The position numbers and the translations under genes are program-made. Shown here piece after piece: positions 25,360 through 34,405 of a stretch of 64,000 bases of DNA. The DNA is from Microbacterium sp. SY138 (GTDB lineage Bacteria > Actinomycetota > Actinomycetes > Actinomycetales > Microbacteriaceae). Position 1 is the stretch's first letter. Each line of letters starts with the position of its first letter. The notes under the pieces are model-generated. The model saw only the letters and a program-made list of their open reading frames with translations. It was not told where the DNA came from and ran no database searches. The stretch is from assembly GCF_039729145.1 (NCBI RefSeq), contig NZ_CP155793.1, positions 1,116,001-1,180,000 of the forward strand, written 5' to 3'.

Positions 25360-26934
25360 GTGATCACCTCATTCGCCGCCGCACGACAGCGGGTCCTCGC
25401 GGTGCTGGGCTCGCTGTCGATGTACCGCCTCGTGCTGTTCGCGCTCGTCGCACTCGCGGTCATCGCCTTCGTCCTGTCGCTCTTCGGCGTGATCGTCTCG
25501 CCGACCCCGCTCGAGCTCGTGGCCTCGTTCCTCGTGCTCGCGGTCGTCATCTCCGCCGTGGACGCGGTGGCGCAGCGCATCCTCCGACTCCCCTGGCGCG
25601 TCGAATCGTCACTGGTGACCGCACTCATCCTCCTGTTCGTCCTCCGGCCGGGCATCGAGCCTGGCGCGCTCCTCGGTCTCGCTCTCGCCGGCGCCGTCGC
25701 AAGTGTCTCGAAGTACCTGATCGCGTGGCGCGGGCGGCACATCTTCAACCCCGCCGCGTTCGGGGCGGCCGTGGTCTCGATCCTCGGCGCTTTCGGAGCG
25801 TTCGAGTGGCTGGGGACCTCGTCGTCGTGGTGGGTCGGCACGCCGGTGCTCACGATCCCTGTGGCGGTGCTGGGCCTCGCCGTGCTGTGGCGCACCGAAA
25901 AGATCCGGATCGTGCTGGTGTTCCTGCTCGTCGCCGTCGCCACGTCGGTCGTGCGTCAGATGGTGCAGGCCACAGAGTTCGACATCTCGTTCGACATCGT
26001 GACGGCGCTGCAGTTCGCGGTGCTGCAGTCGCCTTTCCTGTTCCTCGGGGCGTTCATGCTCTCGGAGCCGCTGACCCTCCCGCCGCGCCGTCGGCAACAG
26101 CTCGTCGTGGCCGTCGTGGTGGGTCTGCTCGCGGGGTGGCCGATCTCGGTGGCCGGGCTGTTCACCCTCGGTCAGGAGCGTGCGCTGCTGATCGGCAACC
26201 TGGTGGCGTTCGCGTTCGCCCTGCGCGGTTCTGTGCGGCTCGTGCTCGAGCGGCGTGAGTTCGTCACCCCGACCGCGCAGGAGCTGACGTTCCGTGCCAA
26301 GGGGCGCGTGCGCTTCCTTCCGGGGCAGTACCTCGAGCTCGACGTTCCGCATCATCGCCCCGACGCACGCGGAACCCGTCGAGAGTTCAGCATCGTGTCG
26401 GCACCGGCTGATCTTCCGACGTTGCGCATCGCGTACAAGAACGGCGACCAGAAGCATCCGTCGAGCTACAAGCGCGCTCTCGCCGCCGCAGAGCCGGGGG
26501 CGACCTTCGCGGTGACCGGCACCTGGGGGGATTTCATCCTTCCTCGCGGAGACCAGCCGGTGCTCATGGTCGCGGCCGGCATCGGGGTGACACCGTTCGT
26601 CTCGCAGCTGCGGCAGTTGCAGGCGACCGGTCAGCGCCGCGATGTGGTGCTCGTGTATGTCGCCTCCGACGCCTCAGAGCTCGCCTTCCGCGATGAGCTC
26701 GCTGCGACGGGGGTGCGCACCGTGGTGTTCACACGTGACGAGCCTGGCGATCTGCCCGCGCACTGGTCCTGGGCGCGAGGCGCACGTCTGGATGCGGAGA
26801 CCCTGGAGCGCGCCGTCGCCGACCTGGCCATGCGTCATGCGTTCATCTCGGGCCCGCCGCGGCTCATCGCCGACCTCGCCCCTGCCCTGCAGAAGGCCCG
26901 CAGCCTCACCACCGACGCGTTCGCCGGATACTGA
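25360..26934 (+). CDS. Membrane oxidoreductase: NqrB/RnfD-like domain fused to ferredoxin-reductase-like domain
   Basis: A 524-residue fusion. Residues 20-290 hold about nine membrane helices with NqrB/RnfD-like sequence (SKYLIAWRGRHIFNPAAFGA). Residues 300-524 form a soluble FAD/NAD(P) domain: RREFSIVSAP is the flavin-binding RxxS motif, VAAGIGVTPFVSQL the nucleotide-binding turn, and HAFISGPPRLI the C-terminal Cys-less pyridine pocket. It should take electrons from cytosolic NAD(P)H across the membrane to the flavinylated lipoprotein. The start is GTG at 25360 with GGAGA close by. Confidence 0.82.
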   Translation: MITSFAAARQRVLAVLGSLSMYRLVLFALVALAVIAFVLSLFGVIVSPTPLELVASFLVLAVVISAVDAVAQRILRLPWRVESSLVTALILLFVLRPGIEPGALLGLALAGAVASVSKYLIAWRGRHIFNPAAFGAAVVSILGAFGAFEWLGTSSSWWVGTPVLTIPVAVLGLAVLWRTEKIRIVLVFLLVAVATSVVRQMVQATEFDISFDIVTALQFAVLQSPFLFLGAFMLSEPLTLPPRRRQQLVVAVVVGLLAGWPISVAGLFTLGQERALLIGNLVAFAFALRGSVRLVLERREFVTPTAQELTFRAKGRVRFLPGQYLELDVPHHRPDARGTRREFSIVSAPADLPTLRIAYKNGDQKHPSSYKRALAAAEPGATFAVTGTWGDFILPRGDQPVLMVAAGIGVTPFVSQLRQLQATGQRRDVVLVYVASDASELAFRDELAATGVRTVVFTRDEPGDLPAHWSWARGARLDAETLERAVADLAMRHAFISGPPRLIADLAPALQKARSLTTDAFAGY

Positions 26935-26964
26935 GCCGAGGGACCCGTCGGGTCAGGCCTCGGC
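26935..26964. terminator. Nested hairpin between convergent oxidoreductase and kinase genes
   Basis: GCCGAGG (26935-26941) pairs with CCTCGGC (26958-26964), and inside it GACCC (26942-26946) pairs with GGGTC (26950-26954). It begins right after the oxidoreductase stop and covers the kinase stop. Confidence 0.55.
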
Positions 26965-28482
26965 GGTGTCGTCGTCGGCTGCCGCCGGGTTACGCGGGAT
27001 GCGGACGGTGAAGGTCGTGTCACCGGGTTCGCTGGTGACGGTGATGAAGCCATGGTGCCCTTCGACGATGGCCTTCGCGATCGCGAGTCCGAGGCCCGTG
27101 CCGCCGGTCTGCCGGGCCCGCGAGCTGTCTCCACGGGCGAAACGGGCGAACAGCTCGTCACGGATGGCGGGGTCGATGCCCGGACCGTCGTCGTGCACGC
27201 GCAGCACGGCATCCTCACCCTCCTGCGCGACGCTCAGTGTCACGGTCGTGCCGGCGGGCGTGTGGGTGCGGGCGTTCGCGAGCAGGTTCGCGACGACCTG
27301 ATGCATGCGTCCGGCGTCTCCCACGATCGTGACGGGTTCATCGGGCACGTCGATGTTCCAGTGGTGGTCGGCCGCGGTCGGGCGTGCGTCCGAGAGGCCT
27401 TCGAGGGCCAGCTGGGTCAGGTCGACCGTGCCGTAGACGAGCTCCTGGCCTTCGTCGAGTCGGGCCAGCAGCAGCAGGTCCTCGACGAGGCGGGTCATCC
27501 GCAGCGACTGGGCCTGGATGCGCTCCAACGACGAGGTCGTACCCTCGATGACCTCGGGACGCTCCGCCTGCGCGTTCGACTGACGCAGCGCGCGCAGCGA
27601 CAATTCCGAGTATCCACGGATGGAGGCGAGCGGGGTGCGCAGCTCGTGGCTGGCGTCGGCGACGAAGCGCCGCATCCGCTCCTCGTTCTTCTGGCGGGAG
27701 GCGAGCGACGTGTTCACATGATCGAGCAGCTTGTTCAGGGAGGCGCCGACGATCCCGGTCTCGGTGCGCGGATCCGCCTCGGACGCCGGTACGCGCTCGG
27801 TGATCGTCACCTCGCCGCGATCGAGCTGCTGGTTGGCGACCCTGGTCGCGGTCATCGCGACAGCACGCAGTGGTCGCAGACTCACTCTGATCGTGATCGC
27901 AGTGGTCAGCGCCAGCAGGATGAGCCCGCCGATGGTCGCGAGGGCGATGACGGTGAGCAGTTGCGTGAGCTGGTTCTGGATCTCGTCACGGGGGAGTCCG
28001 GTGACAACCACGACGCCCGTGCTCGCAGGGTTTGCGACGACCCGGTAGGAACCGAGCCCCGCGAGCGAGACGGTCGCCGGCGTGCCGCTGCCCAGAGCGC
28101 TGATGAGTTCGTGCAGTTGATCCGCTGTGAGAGCCTGGGATGTTCCGCCGAGGTCGCCGTTCGAGTTGTCGAAGGCGATTCCGGTTGCCCCGGTGACAGG
28201 ACTCGCGACGGCGAACAGCAGGCCGGGAATCTGCGGGTTGCCGCCCTTGAGGATGTTGTCGACCGTGGCTCGTTCAGCCGGGACCTGTTGGACGAGCTGC
28301 TTCGTGATGCCCGCGGCATAGCTCTCGACCTTCTCGTCGAGCTGCCGCTCCAACGTGCTGCCCAGCGTCGCGCTGGTGATGACGGCGACGATGATGAGGA
28401 TCAGCGAGACGAACCCGATCACGGCGGTCATCAGCCGTGTCTGCAGGCTCATCGGCCGCCTCATCACCGTCGCAGAGCTCAC
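26953..28482 (-). CDS. Sensor histidine kinase
   Basis: A 509-residue membrane sensor with two transmembrane helices (about 18-40 and 190-212) enclosing a 150-residue extracytoplasmic domain, then a HAMP domain. The HisKA box is FVADASHELRTPLASIRGYSEL and the ATPase domain has NLLANARTHTP (N box), DDGPGIDP (G1), FARFARGDSSR (F) and GGTGLGLAIAKAIVEGH (G2). Start assigned to GTG 28482, which overlaps the regulator's stop as GTGA; ATG 28464 is the alternative. It resembles the TcrY/CutS group. The signal sensed is unknown. Confidence 0.92.
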   Translation of the reverse strand: MSSATVMRRPMSLQTRLMTAVIGFVSLILIIVAVITSATLGSTLERQLDEKVESYAAGITKQLVQQVPAERATVDNILKGGNPQIPGLLFAVASPVTGATGIAFDNSNGDLGGTSQALTADQLHELISALGSGTPATVSLAGLGSYRVVANPASTGVVVVTGLPRDEIQNQLTQLLTVIALATIGGLILLALTTAITIRVSLRPLRAVAMTATRVANQQLDRGEVTITERVPASEADPRTETGIVGASLNKLLDHVNTSLASRQKNEERMRRFVADASHELRTPLASIRGYSELSLRALRQSNAQAERPEVIEGTTSSLERIQAQSLRMTRLVEDLLLLARLDEGQELVYGTVDLTQLALEGLSDARPTAADHHWNIDVPDEPVTIVGDAGRMHQVVANLLANARTHTPAGTTVTLSVAQEGEDAVLRVHDDGPGIDPAIRDELFARFARGDSSRARQTGGTGLGLAIAKAIVEGHHGFITVTSEPGDTTFTVRIPRNPAAADDDTAEA

Positions 28483-29207
28483 TGCGGAGCCTTGATCATG
28501 TAGCCGACGCCCCGGACGGTGTGCAGCAGCGGTGTGCGGCCGGCATCGATCTTCTTGCGCAGGTAGGAGATGTACAGCTCGACGACCGACGACTTGCCGC
28601 CGAAGTCGTAGCTCCACACCCGGTCGAGGATCTGCGCCTTCGAGAGCACACGGCGTTCGTTGCGCATCAGATAGCGCAGCAACTCGAACTCGGTCGCGGT
28701 GAGCTCGATCTCGGTGCCGTCGCGCACGACCTCGTGGCTGTCCTCGTTCAGGGTGAGGTCGGCGACGCGCAGGATCGACTGCCCGTCGTCGGCCGTGGCG
28801 TGACCGGTGCGCCGGATGATCGCGCGCAGGCGGGCGATCACCTCTTCCAGGCTGAACGGCTTCGTGACATAGTCGTCGCCGCCCGCGGTGAGCCCGGCGA
28901 CGCGATCGCCCACGGCGTCCTTCGCGGTGAGGAAGAGCACGGGGACGAGGTTGCCGGACTCGCGGAGCCGCTTGAGCACGGACATCCCGTCGAGATCGGG
29001 CATCATGATGTCGAGCACCAGCGCGTCGGGCTCGAACTCGCGCGCCACCTGGAGGGCTTCCATCCCGGACGAGGCCGTGCGCACCTCCCAACCCTCCATG
29101 CGCAGGGCCATGGCGAGGAGATCGGTGAGCATCTGCTCGTCGTCGACGGCGAGGATGCGCAGGGGGGAGCCGTCGGGGCGGCGCAGTTCGGGCAGGTCGC
29201 TGGTCAT
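28479..29207 (-). CDS. OmpR-family response regulator
   Basis: A 242-residue regulator. The receiver domain has the acidic DDE near residue 22, phosphoacceptor Asp in LVLDIMMPDLDG, and KPF. The winged-helix DNA-binding domain spans about 145-238 (FELLRYLMRNERRVLSKAQILDRVW, HTVRGVGYMIK). It is phosphorylated by the kinase it is coupled to. CAGAAT lies six bases before the ATG, which fits a leaderless mRNA. Three CTATG repeats with an 11-12 base period are upstream. Confidence 0.94.
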   Translation of the reverse strand: MTSDLPELRRPDGSPLRILAVDDEQMLTDLLAMALRMEGWEVRTASSGMEALQVAREFEPDALVLDIMMPDLDGMSVLKRLRESGNLVPVLFLTAKDAVGDRVAGLTAGGDDYVTKPFSLEEVIARLRAIIRRTGHATADDGQSILRVADLTLNEDSHEVVRDGTEIELTATEFELLRYLMRNERRVLSKAQILDRVWSYDFGGKSSVVELYISYLRKKIDAGRTPLLHTVRGVGYMIKAPQ

Positions 29208-29228
29208 GTCCCTATTCTGCGGAATCTC

Positions 29229-29256
29229 CTATGCGATTTCTATGGAGAATACTATG
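29229..29256. promoter_or_regulatory. CTATG direct repeats upstream of the response regulator
   Basis: CTATG starts at 29229, 29240 and 29252, within an A+T-rich stretch 22-49 bases before the response-regulator start. OmpR/PhoB-type regulators bind direct repeats with about 11-base spacing, so autoregulation is a fair inference. Confidence 0.4.
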
Positions 29257-29296
29257 TGTTCTCTGAGAGATGCCGCGTCGCGAGGAGATGACGCGC

Positions 29297-30262
29297 TCAC
29301 GCGATGCGCTCGTCGGGAAGCGCGAGGAAATCCATGCCGTCCTGCAGGGCGAGTCGGTCGGACAGCACGCCGACCGGTCCGTCGAGGTGACCGCCTGCGC
29401 GCACCCCGAGCCTCTTGGGGCCCGACAGTGCGTGATAGACCGCGAACTGTCCGCGCGGGTCCACCGCGGGGTCGAGCACCGCCGCGCTGACGTGCACGGG
29501 TATGCGCAGGCGCCGTGCGGCGGTCGCCGCATCGAAGTAGTCGAGCACCGGCCGCACCTCCGGGTGGTGACGGAGGTGCTGGCGAACGGCCTCTCCGCTC
29601 CCGGTGCAGTGCCGCGAGAGGCGCACATCGTGGTTCCCGAAGCTCGGCACGTCGAGAGCCGCACGGCGGAACCGGGCATCCCAGGGGAGCGCCAGGGCGC
29701 CGATGCCACCGCCGAAGCTGCCGCCGCTGAAGTCGAGAGCTGTCGCCGCCGACGGCGCCATCTCGAGGAGGACCGTCGCCGCCCGCCAGATGTCGGCTGC
29801 GCTGAACCGATGCGAGTACGTGTCGCGGTGTGCGATTCCGGCCAGCACGTGTTCGTCGGGCGAGGCGGGGAAGCGGCTGGCGGTGCCGACGTGCGTCCCG
29901 GGGGCGACGGGGAAGATCGCCGCGGTGCCGGCGGGCACCCGTTCGATGTCCGGTCCGGTCCGACCGCCGTATCCATGTCCGACGACGAGGCCGCTGCGGA
30001 CGTCGGCGGTGGCGTGCGGCAGCATCACGAAGGCGGTGGCGTCTTCCCCGGCCGAGGAGCGGAAGCGGATCTCCGTCACGCGATGCGTCGCGGTCGCGGG
30101 GTGCTCCAGTGCGACCTTCCACGCCACCGGTCCGACGCCGAACTCCTGGAATGTCGCCTGCCAGAAGTCGTCGAAGTCCTCGGGCTCGTCCGGCGATGCG
30201 AGCGGCGTGAGCAGGGCGCCCAGCGAGTACTCGGTCATCTCCTCGGGAGGATTGTGGGTCAC
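29297..30262 (-). CDS. Acetylxylan esterase / cephalosporin-C deacetylase family (AXE1) hydrolase
   Basis: A 321-residue alpha/beta hydrolase of the AXE1 type, which removes acetyl groups from sugars or oligosaccharides. The nucleophile elbow is SGGSFGGGIG. An oxyanion region follows in GLVVGHGYGGRTG, and the C-terminal AGGHLDG holds the likely catalytic His. The N-terminal part (PEDFDDFWQATF) is typical of the family. No signal peptide is visible, so it acts in the cytoplasm on imported acetylated sugars. GTG at 30262 has AAAGGA eight bases upstream. Divergent from the secreted enzyme and sharing its control region. Confidence 0.82.
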   Translation of the reverse strand: MTHNPPEEMTEYSLGALLTPLASPDEPEDFDDFWQATFQEFGVGPVAWKVALEHPATATHRVTEIRFRSSAGEDATAFVMLPHATADVRSGLVVGHGYGGRTGPDIERVPAGTAAIFPVAPGTHVGTASRFPASPDEHVLAGIAHRDTYSHRFSAADIWRAATVLLEMAPSAATALDFSGGSFGGGIGALALPWDARFRRAALDVPSFGNHDVRLSRHCTGSGEAVRQHLRHHPEVRPVLDYFDAATAARRLRIPVHVSAAVLDPAVDPRGQFAVYHALSGPKRLGVRAGGHLDGPVGVLSDRLALQDGMDFLALPDERIA

Positions 30263-30350
30263 CGCGGGCGTCCTTTCGAGATGGTCTGCCTCGATGACGC
30301 TACCGGCGCCGACAGGGGGAGAAGCGCGCGTGATCGGCGAGGCGGATCCA

Positions 30351-30379
30351 TTGACATGATCGCATATGAATTGCATTAT
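30351..30379 (+). promoter_or_regulatory. Sigma-70-type promoter of the large exported protein
   Basis: TTGACA (30351-30356) and CATTAT (30374-30379) are separated by 17 bases. The transcript would begin at or one base before the ATG at 30387, predicting a leaderless mRNA. The -10 box is inside the TGCATTATGTG motif (30372-30382), so a protein bound there would block initiation. Confidence 0.75.
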
Positions 30380-30382
30380 GTG
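30372..30382. promoter_or_regulatory. Shared IclR-type operator motif, site 1
   Basis: TGCATTATGTG matches TGCATNNTGTG, also found at 36641-36651 and 41667-41677. It lies between the divergent esterase and the exported-protein gene, next to the inverted GCATAT (30362-30367). Confidence 0.55.
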
Positions 30383-30386
30383 CATC

Positions 30387-33300
30387 ATGGATTCAATAGC
30401 TGGCGACGGAGCCGAAGACCATCCCCTGCTGTGGAGCCGCCGCTCCGTGCTGCGCATGCTCGTGATCGCCGGTGTGCTTCCTCCGGTGCTGGGCTCGCCC
30501 TACGGCTCGGCCCCCGCCGCCGCGACAGAACTCACGACGTCGGGAGGGGTCTACGCCGATGCCCTCCGTCGCCTGGACAAGCCGAACCTGGCATTCACCC
30601 AGGTCGCACAGCTGGTCGGGGACGACCGCCGCATGACGTTCTTCCAGGCCACCTGGGATGGCGGGGCGACCATCGTGCGCGATCTCGAGGTCAAGCGCAA
30701 CGGCGGCTGGCTGGCGATCACCGATCCCGCCCATCGGTTCGACGAGCAGTGGCTGGTGCTGGAGGGGACGCTGCCGTCGGGGAGCGCGCCGGAGCTGTAC
30801 GGACCGCTCACGCCCAGCTGGCTCGGATTCACCTCGTTCCAGGTGCTCGGGCCGCAGGCGATCGAGCTGACCACGAGCACCGACGATGTCGACCTGGTCG
30901 TGCGGTGGCGCCTGGAGGGCGCCCATCCTGAAGCGCACTACGTGGTCACGGCCAAGACCGCGGGGGACTACATCGTCGGCTATCAGAGCCAGGACACGAA
31001 GTCGCTCGACGACCTCGACGAGGTGCTGTGCGGTTCGTACCAGCACGCGCTCTCGGTGCTCGACGGTTCCGCGCCCCTGGGAGCGTGGGAGCTCTTCGCC
31101 CCGATGGCGCTGACGCAGTATTCCGTGGGCGACGTCGCCGTCACCTCGGGTGTGTACCTGCCGTCGGAGGTGGCCGAGTTCGTGCACGAACGGCAGCTCA
31201 TGTCGGATCGGCAGCCGTACGGCATGAGCCTGCGCAACGACAGCCTCGACATCGTGCCGTCCATGTACTCGCCGCAGCCCGGGCTGCGCACGGCCATGAC
31301 GGTCGGACAGCAGCGCGGCTTCGCCTTCGGCATCGCCGCTCGAGCCGACACCCTGTACGGCACGTACACGCAACTGTGCCGGAACGAGTACGGCCTCACC
31401 GCGTATCGGCGCAATGTGTACGACCGATCGCTGACCGACGCGGTGCACGCGATGACCGCCCTGATCGCGGTCGAGCCGAGCGGCGACGATTCCGTCGACT
31501 ACGTGCCGTCGTACTCGGGCTGGTGGAACCGCGCCAAGGGATTCGTCGACGTCGAGAACGAGGATGCGGTCCGCACGGCGGCCAGCGGAGTCGTGCTCGC
31601 CGCGCACTACCTGACCGGGACCGCCGACAGCACGCTCTACGACCGTCGTGCGCGTCCGCTCGTGGAGTACCAGCTCTCCCGCAAGGGCATCGGGCACACG
31701 CCGATGATCGGCAGCCCGGTGTACAACGACAAGACGCAGTACCGGATCGGGAAGATCCCCACCGATGCCGTGAACCTCGCGTCGCTCTACCAGCTCACGC
31801 ACGGCCGCAACGCCGGCATCCAGCGGCTTGCGGTGCAGGCGACCAAGGCGGGCGTGGTCGGGCAGAGCAGGGCGCCGTTCTCGAACGCGCTGGCGACCTA
31901 CCGCGTCACGGGGGATCCCGCCTATCTGGCGGAGGCGACGCTGATCGCCCGGAGGTATGCGCAGGAGCAGATCCTCACGCCGTATCGCAGCAACGGCCAA
32001 CCGCCGGGAGGCTTCGCCTACAGCTTCTCGAAGTACTGGGTCGACCTTCTGGAGATGTTCGAGGCGACGGGCGAGACCGAGTTCCTCGACGGGGCATATC
32101 GCGAGGTGCAACGGTTCATCACGCAGACGGCGGTGCGCCCGGTTCCCGACACGAACGTCACGGTCCCGGTCGGAGCCGTCATCAAGCAGCAGTACGACTG
32201 GGAGTCGCGTTCGTCGCTCCCGTCCTACCCGACGACGAACGTTCCGACGGAGACGGTGCCGGCCTGGTACGTCTCGCCCTCCGGCCTGACGTTCGAGGCG
32301 CTGTCGTCGTTCAAGCTCGGCGTCAGCACCCTGACCAACCCGGGCGGCGGCTACGTGTTCAACCCGTGCTGGGCCGGAGCTCTGCTGCGGCTGGCGCATC
32401 ATACCGGAGACGAGCTGCTCGCCGACATCGCGCATAACATGGTGATCGGACGGTTCACCACGTATCCCGGCTACTACGGGCGGCAGTTCCAGGTCGCGCA
32501 CATGAAGCCCGACTTCGCGACGAGCGGTCCGGTGGGGATCACGGGGTACTACTTCCACCACGCGCCCGCCCAGCTCGGACTCGCGATGGACTACCTGATC
32601 AGTGAGAGCTTCTACCGCAGCGCCGGCGCGATCGAGTTCCCGCACGTGTTCGAGGCCGACTTCGCCTACTTCAAGTTCTTCGCCTACGGTCATGCGCCGG
32701 GAACGTTCTTCGGCGAGGACGGCGTGTGGCCGTACTTCCCCGAGGGGCTCATCGGGGTCGACAACCCTCTGGTCAACTGGATCGGCGGCGTCGGCAACGG
32801 TGCCCTGTACGTGAGCCTCACCAACTCCGCGGGCACCGCGCAGCAGGTGCTCGTCGACCTCTCCACCGATCTCACCGGCCTGCCCCGCAGCTCGTCGACC
32901 GCGGTCGAGGTGGTCGCCGCGAACGGCGCCCGCTCGACCTCGGCGGCCCAGAACGGTCGCGTCACCGTCACGGTGCCCGCACGCGGACTGCTGGCCCTGG
33001 TGGTGCGGAACGTCACGGTGCAGCGGCCGGGGCTGCCGTTCGATGACGTCGTCGATCACGGGCGCGACAGCTTCCACGAGATCGACTCCGACCCCGCCAC
33101 CGAGTACGGGGTCGCGCGCGGGATGCTTCTGGTGCGTCCCGACGGGCAGGGGTACGACGCCTACGTGCAGATCGACACCGAGCAGCAGGCCACGCTGTCG
33201 TACCGCATCGGTGCGCAGGCGGTGCAGCAGGCTCCGCAGAAGGCGTACCCGTTCGAGTGGACGATCCCCGTCGACGACCTCACCAAGACGTTCCGGTACA

Positions 33301-34397
33301 CGATCGCCTCCGGGGGCACGACCACGCCCGAGGTCACCCTCCAGCTGCCGTCGCGGATCAGCGGGGCCAACCCCGGGCTGGCGGGCGATGTGATCGCGCA
33401 GGCGACCGGAACCGCCGGAGACCGGGTTCCCTTGATCATCGAAGTGCGCAATGCGACCGACGACCCCGTCACCGGCACCGTGGCTGTGACCCTGCCGTCT
33501 GGCTGGAGCCTCGACGGTGCCGTCCCGGCGATCTCCGTTCCCGCGCAGGGCTCCGCGCGGGTCGAGTCCGCGGCCGTCATCGCGACCGCAGCGGCGCTCG
33601 GCGAGGTCGAGGTGAAGGCGAAGCTGTCGGTCGCCGGCGAGGACCCCGTGACGCTGCGCCCCGCCGCGATCGAGGTGATCGACCGTCGCCGCCTGGTGTC
33701 GCTCACCTCGGACGTCGAGATCGTCAGCGGTCCCGGCGCGGTCGCGAAGCTGACGGCACTCGTCATCAACACCGGGGTCACCCCGCTGCAGGGCACGCTC
33801 GCGCTCTACGGCCTCACCGGGTGGAGCGTCGGGCAGCAGAGTGCGACGATCACGGTGCCGCCGAGGTCGGATCTGACCCACACCTGGACGGTGACGGCAG
33901 GGGCCGGCGTCGCGCCGGGATCGTCGACCCGATTCGAGGCGCGCCTGGACCAGACTCTGCGACGCGGAGTGCTCGTGCGCGTCGCCGATGAGGGCGTGAT
34001 CGCACACACGCAGTCGCCGTGGCCGGGCTACCTGGAATCGGGCAACTGGTACCCCAGTGGACTCTCCGGCTGGAACGGCACGCGCACGCGCTACAGCGAC
34101 TCCGACTCCGTGGGCAGCACCGTGACGTGGAACGTCGACCTTCCGCAGGCGGGGCTCTACCGCGTCTCGGTCTGGTACCCGACGAACCCCACGACCACGA
34201 CCGCGGCCGCCTACGTCGTCGAGCATCAGAACGGCAGCTCCGAGGTGATCGTGGATCAGACCCAGGGCGCGGCAGCGTGGCGATCGCTGGGTTCGTTCCG
34301 CTACGCGGCCGGTGCGACCGGAACAGTGCGGCTCGAGGTCCGCAACACCAGCATCCACCGCGTCAGCGCGGCGCAGTTCGTGCGCATCGGGGACTGA
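30387..34397 (+). CDS. Large Tat-exported multidomain protein, putative polysaccharide-active enzyme
   Basis: A 1336-residue protein. The N-terminus has a Tat motif (S17-R-R-S-V-L-R-M) and hydrophobic core ending near APAAA (about 46). Residues 50-830 form an unassigned catalytic-size region rich in Tyr/Trp/His with helical-barrel-like stretches (YSFSKYWVDLLEMFEATGETEF, GITGYYFHHAPAQLG). Then come two NEW3-like beta domains (about 1010-1100 and 1110-1195, NATDDPVTGTVAVTLPSGWSL) and a golvesin/xanthan-lyase-type C-terminal domain (about 1210-1336). No catalytic family could be assigned. An upstream ATG at 30366 lies inside the promoter, so ATG 30387 is preferred. Context (esterase, sugar importer, acid-sugar enzymes) suggests a lyase or glycosidase on an acidic glycan. 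Confidence 0.78.
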   Translation: MDSIAGDGAEDHPLLWSRRSVLRMLVIAGVLPPVLGSPYGSAPAAATELTTSGGVYADALRRLDKPNLAFTQVAQLVGDDRRMTFFQATWDGGATIVRDLEVKRNGGWLAITDPAHRFDEQWLVLEGTLPSGSAPELYGPLTPSWLGFTSFQVLGPQAIELTTSTDDVDLVVRWRLEGAHPEAHYVVTAKTAGDYIVGYQSQDTKSLDDLDEVLCGSYQHALSVLDGSAPLGAWELFAPMALTQYSVGDVAVTSGVYLPSEVAEFVHERQLMSDRQPYGMSLRNDSLDIVPSMYSPQPGLRTAMTVGQQRGFAFGIAARADTLYGTYTQLCRNEYGLTAYRRNVYDRSLTDAVHAMTALIAVEPSGDDSVDYVPSYSGWWNRAKGFVDVENEDAVRTAASGVVLAAHYLTGTADSTLYDRRARPLVEYQLSRKGIGHTPMIGSPVYNDKTQYRIGKIPTDAVNLASLYQLTHGRNAGIQRLAVQATKAGVVGQSRAPFSNALATYRVTGDPAYLAEATLIARRYAQEQILTPYRSNGQPPGGFAYSFSKYWVDLLEMFEATGETEFLDGAYREVQRFITQTAVRPVPDTNVTVPVGAVIKQQYDWESRSSLPSYPTTNVPTETVPAWYVSPSGLTFEALSSFKLGVSTLTNPGGGYVFNPCWAGALLRLAHHTGDELLADIAHNMVIGRFTTYPGYYGRQFQVAHMKPDFATSGPVGITGYYFHHAPAQLGLAMDYLISESFYRSAGAIEFPHVFEADFAYFKFFAYGHAPGTFFGEDGVWPYFPEGLIGVDNPLVNWIGGVGNGALYVSLTNSAGTAQQVLVDLSTDLTGLPRSSSTAVEVVAANGARSTSAAQNGRVTVTVPARGLLALVVRNVTVQRPGLPFDDVVDHGRDSFHEIDSDPATEYGVARGMLLVRPDGQGYDAYVQIDTEQQATLSYRIGAQAVQQAPQKAYPFEWTIPVDDLTKTFRYTIASGGTTTPEVTLQLPSRISGANPGLAGDVIAQATGTAGDRVPLIIEVRNATDDPVTGTVAVTLPSGWSLDGAVPAISVPAQGSARVESAAVIATAAALGEVEVKAKLSVAGEDPVTLRPAAIEVIDRRRLVSLTSDVEIVSGPGAVAKLTALVINTGVTPLQGTLALYGLTGWSVGQQSATITVPPRSDLTHTWTVTAGAGVAPGSSTRFEARLDQTLRRGVLVRVADEGVIAHTQSPWPGYLESGNWYPSGLSGWNGTRTRYSDSDSVGSTVTWNVDLPQAGLYRVSVWYPTNPTTTTAAAYVVEHQNGSSEVIVDQTQGAAAWRSLGSFRYAAGATGTVRLEVRNTSIHRVSAAQFVRIGD

Positions 34398-34405
34398 CAT
34401 GACGA

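Noticed and set aside
30366..30386. ATG at 30366 as the start of the exported protein
   Set aside because: The -10 box of a good promoter (30374-30379) lies downstream of it, so this ATG would not be transcribed.
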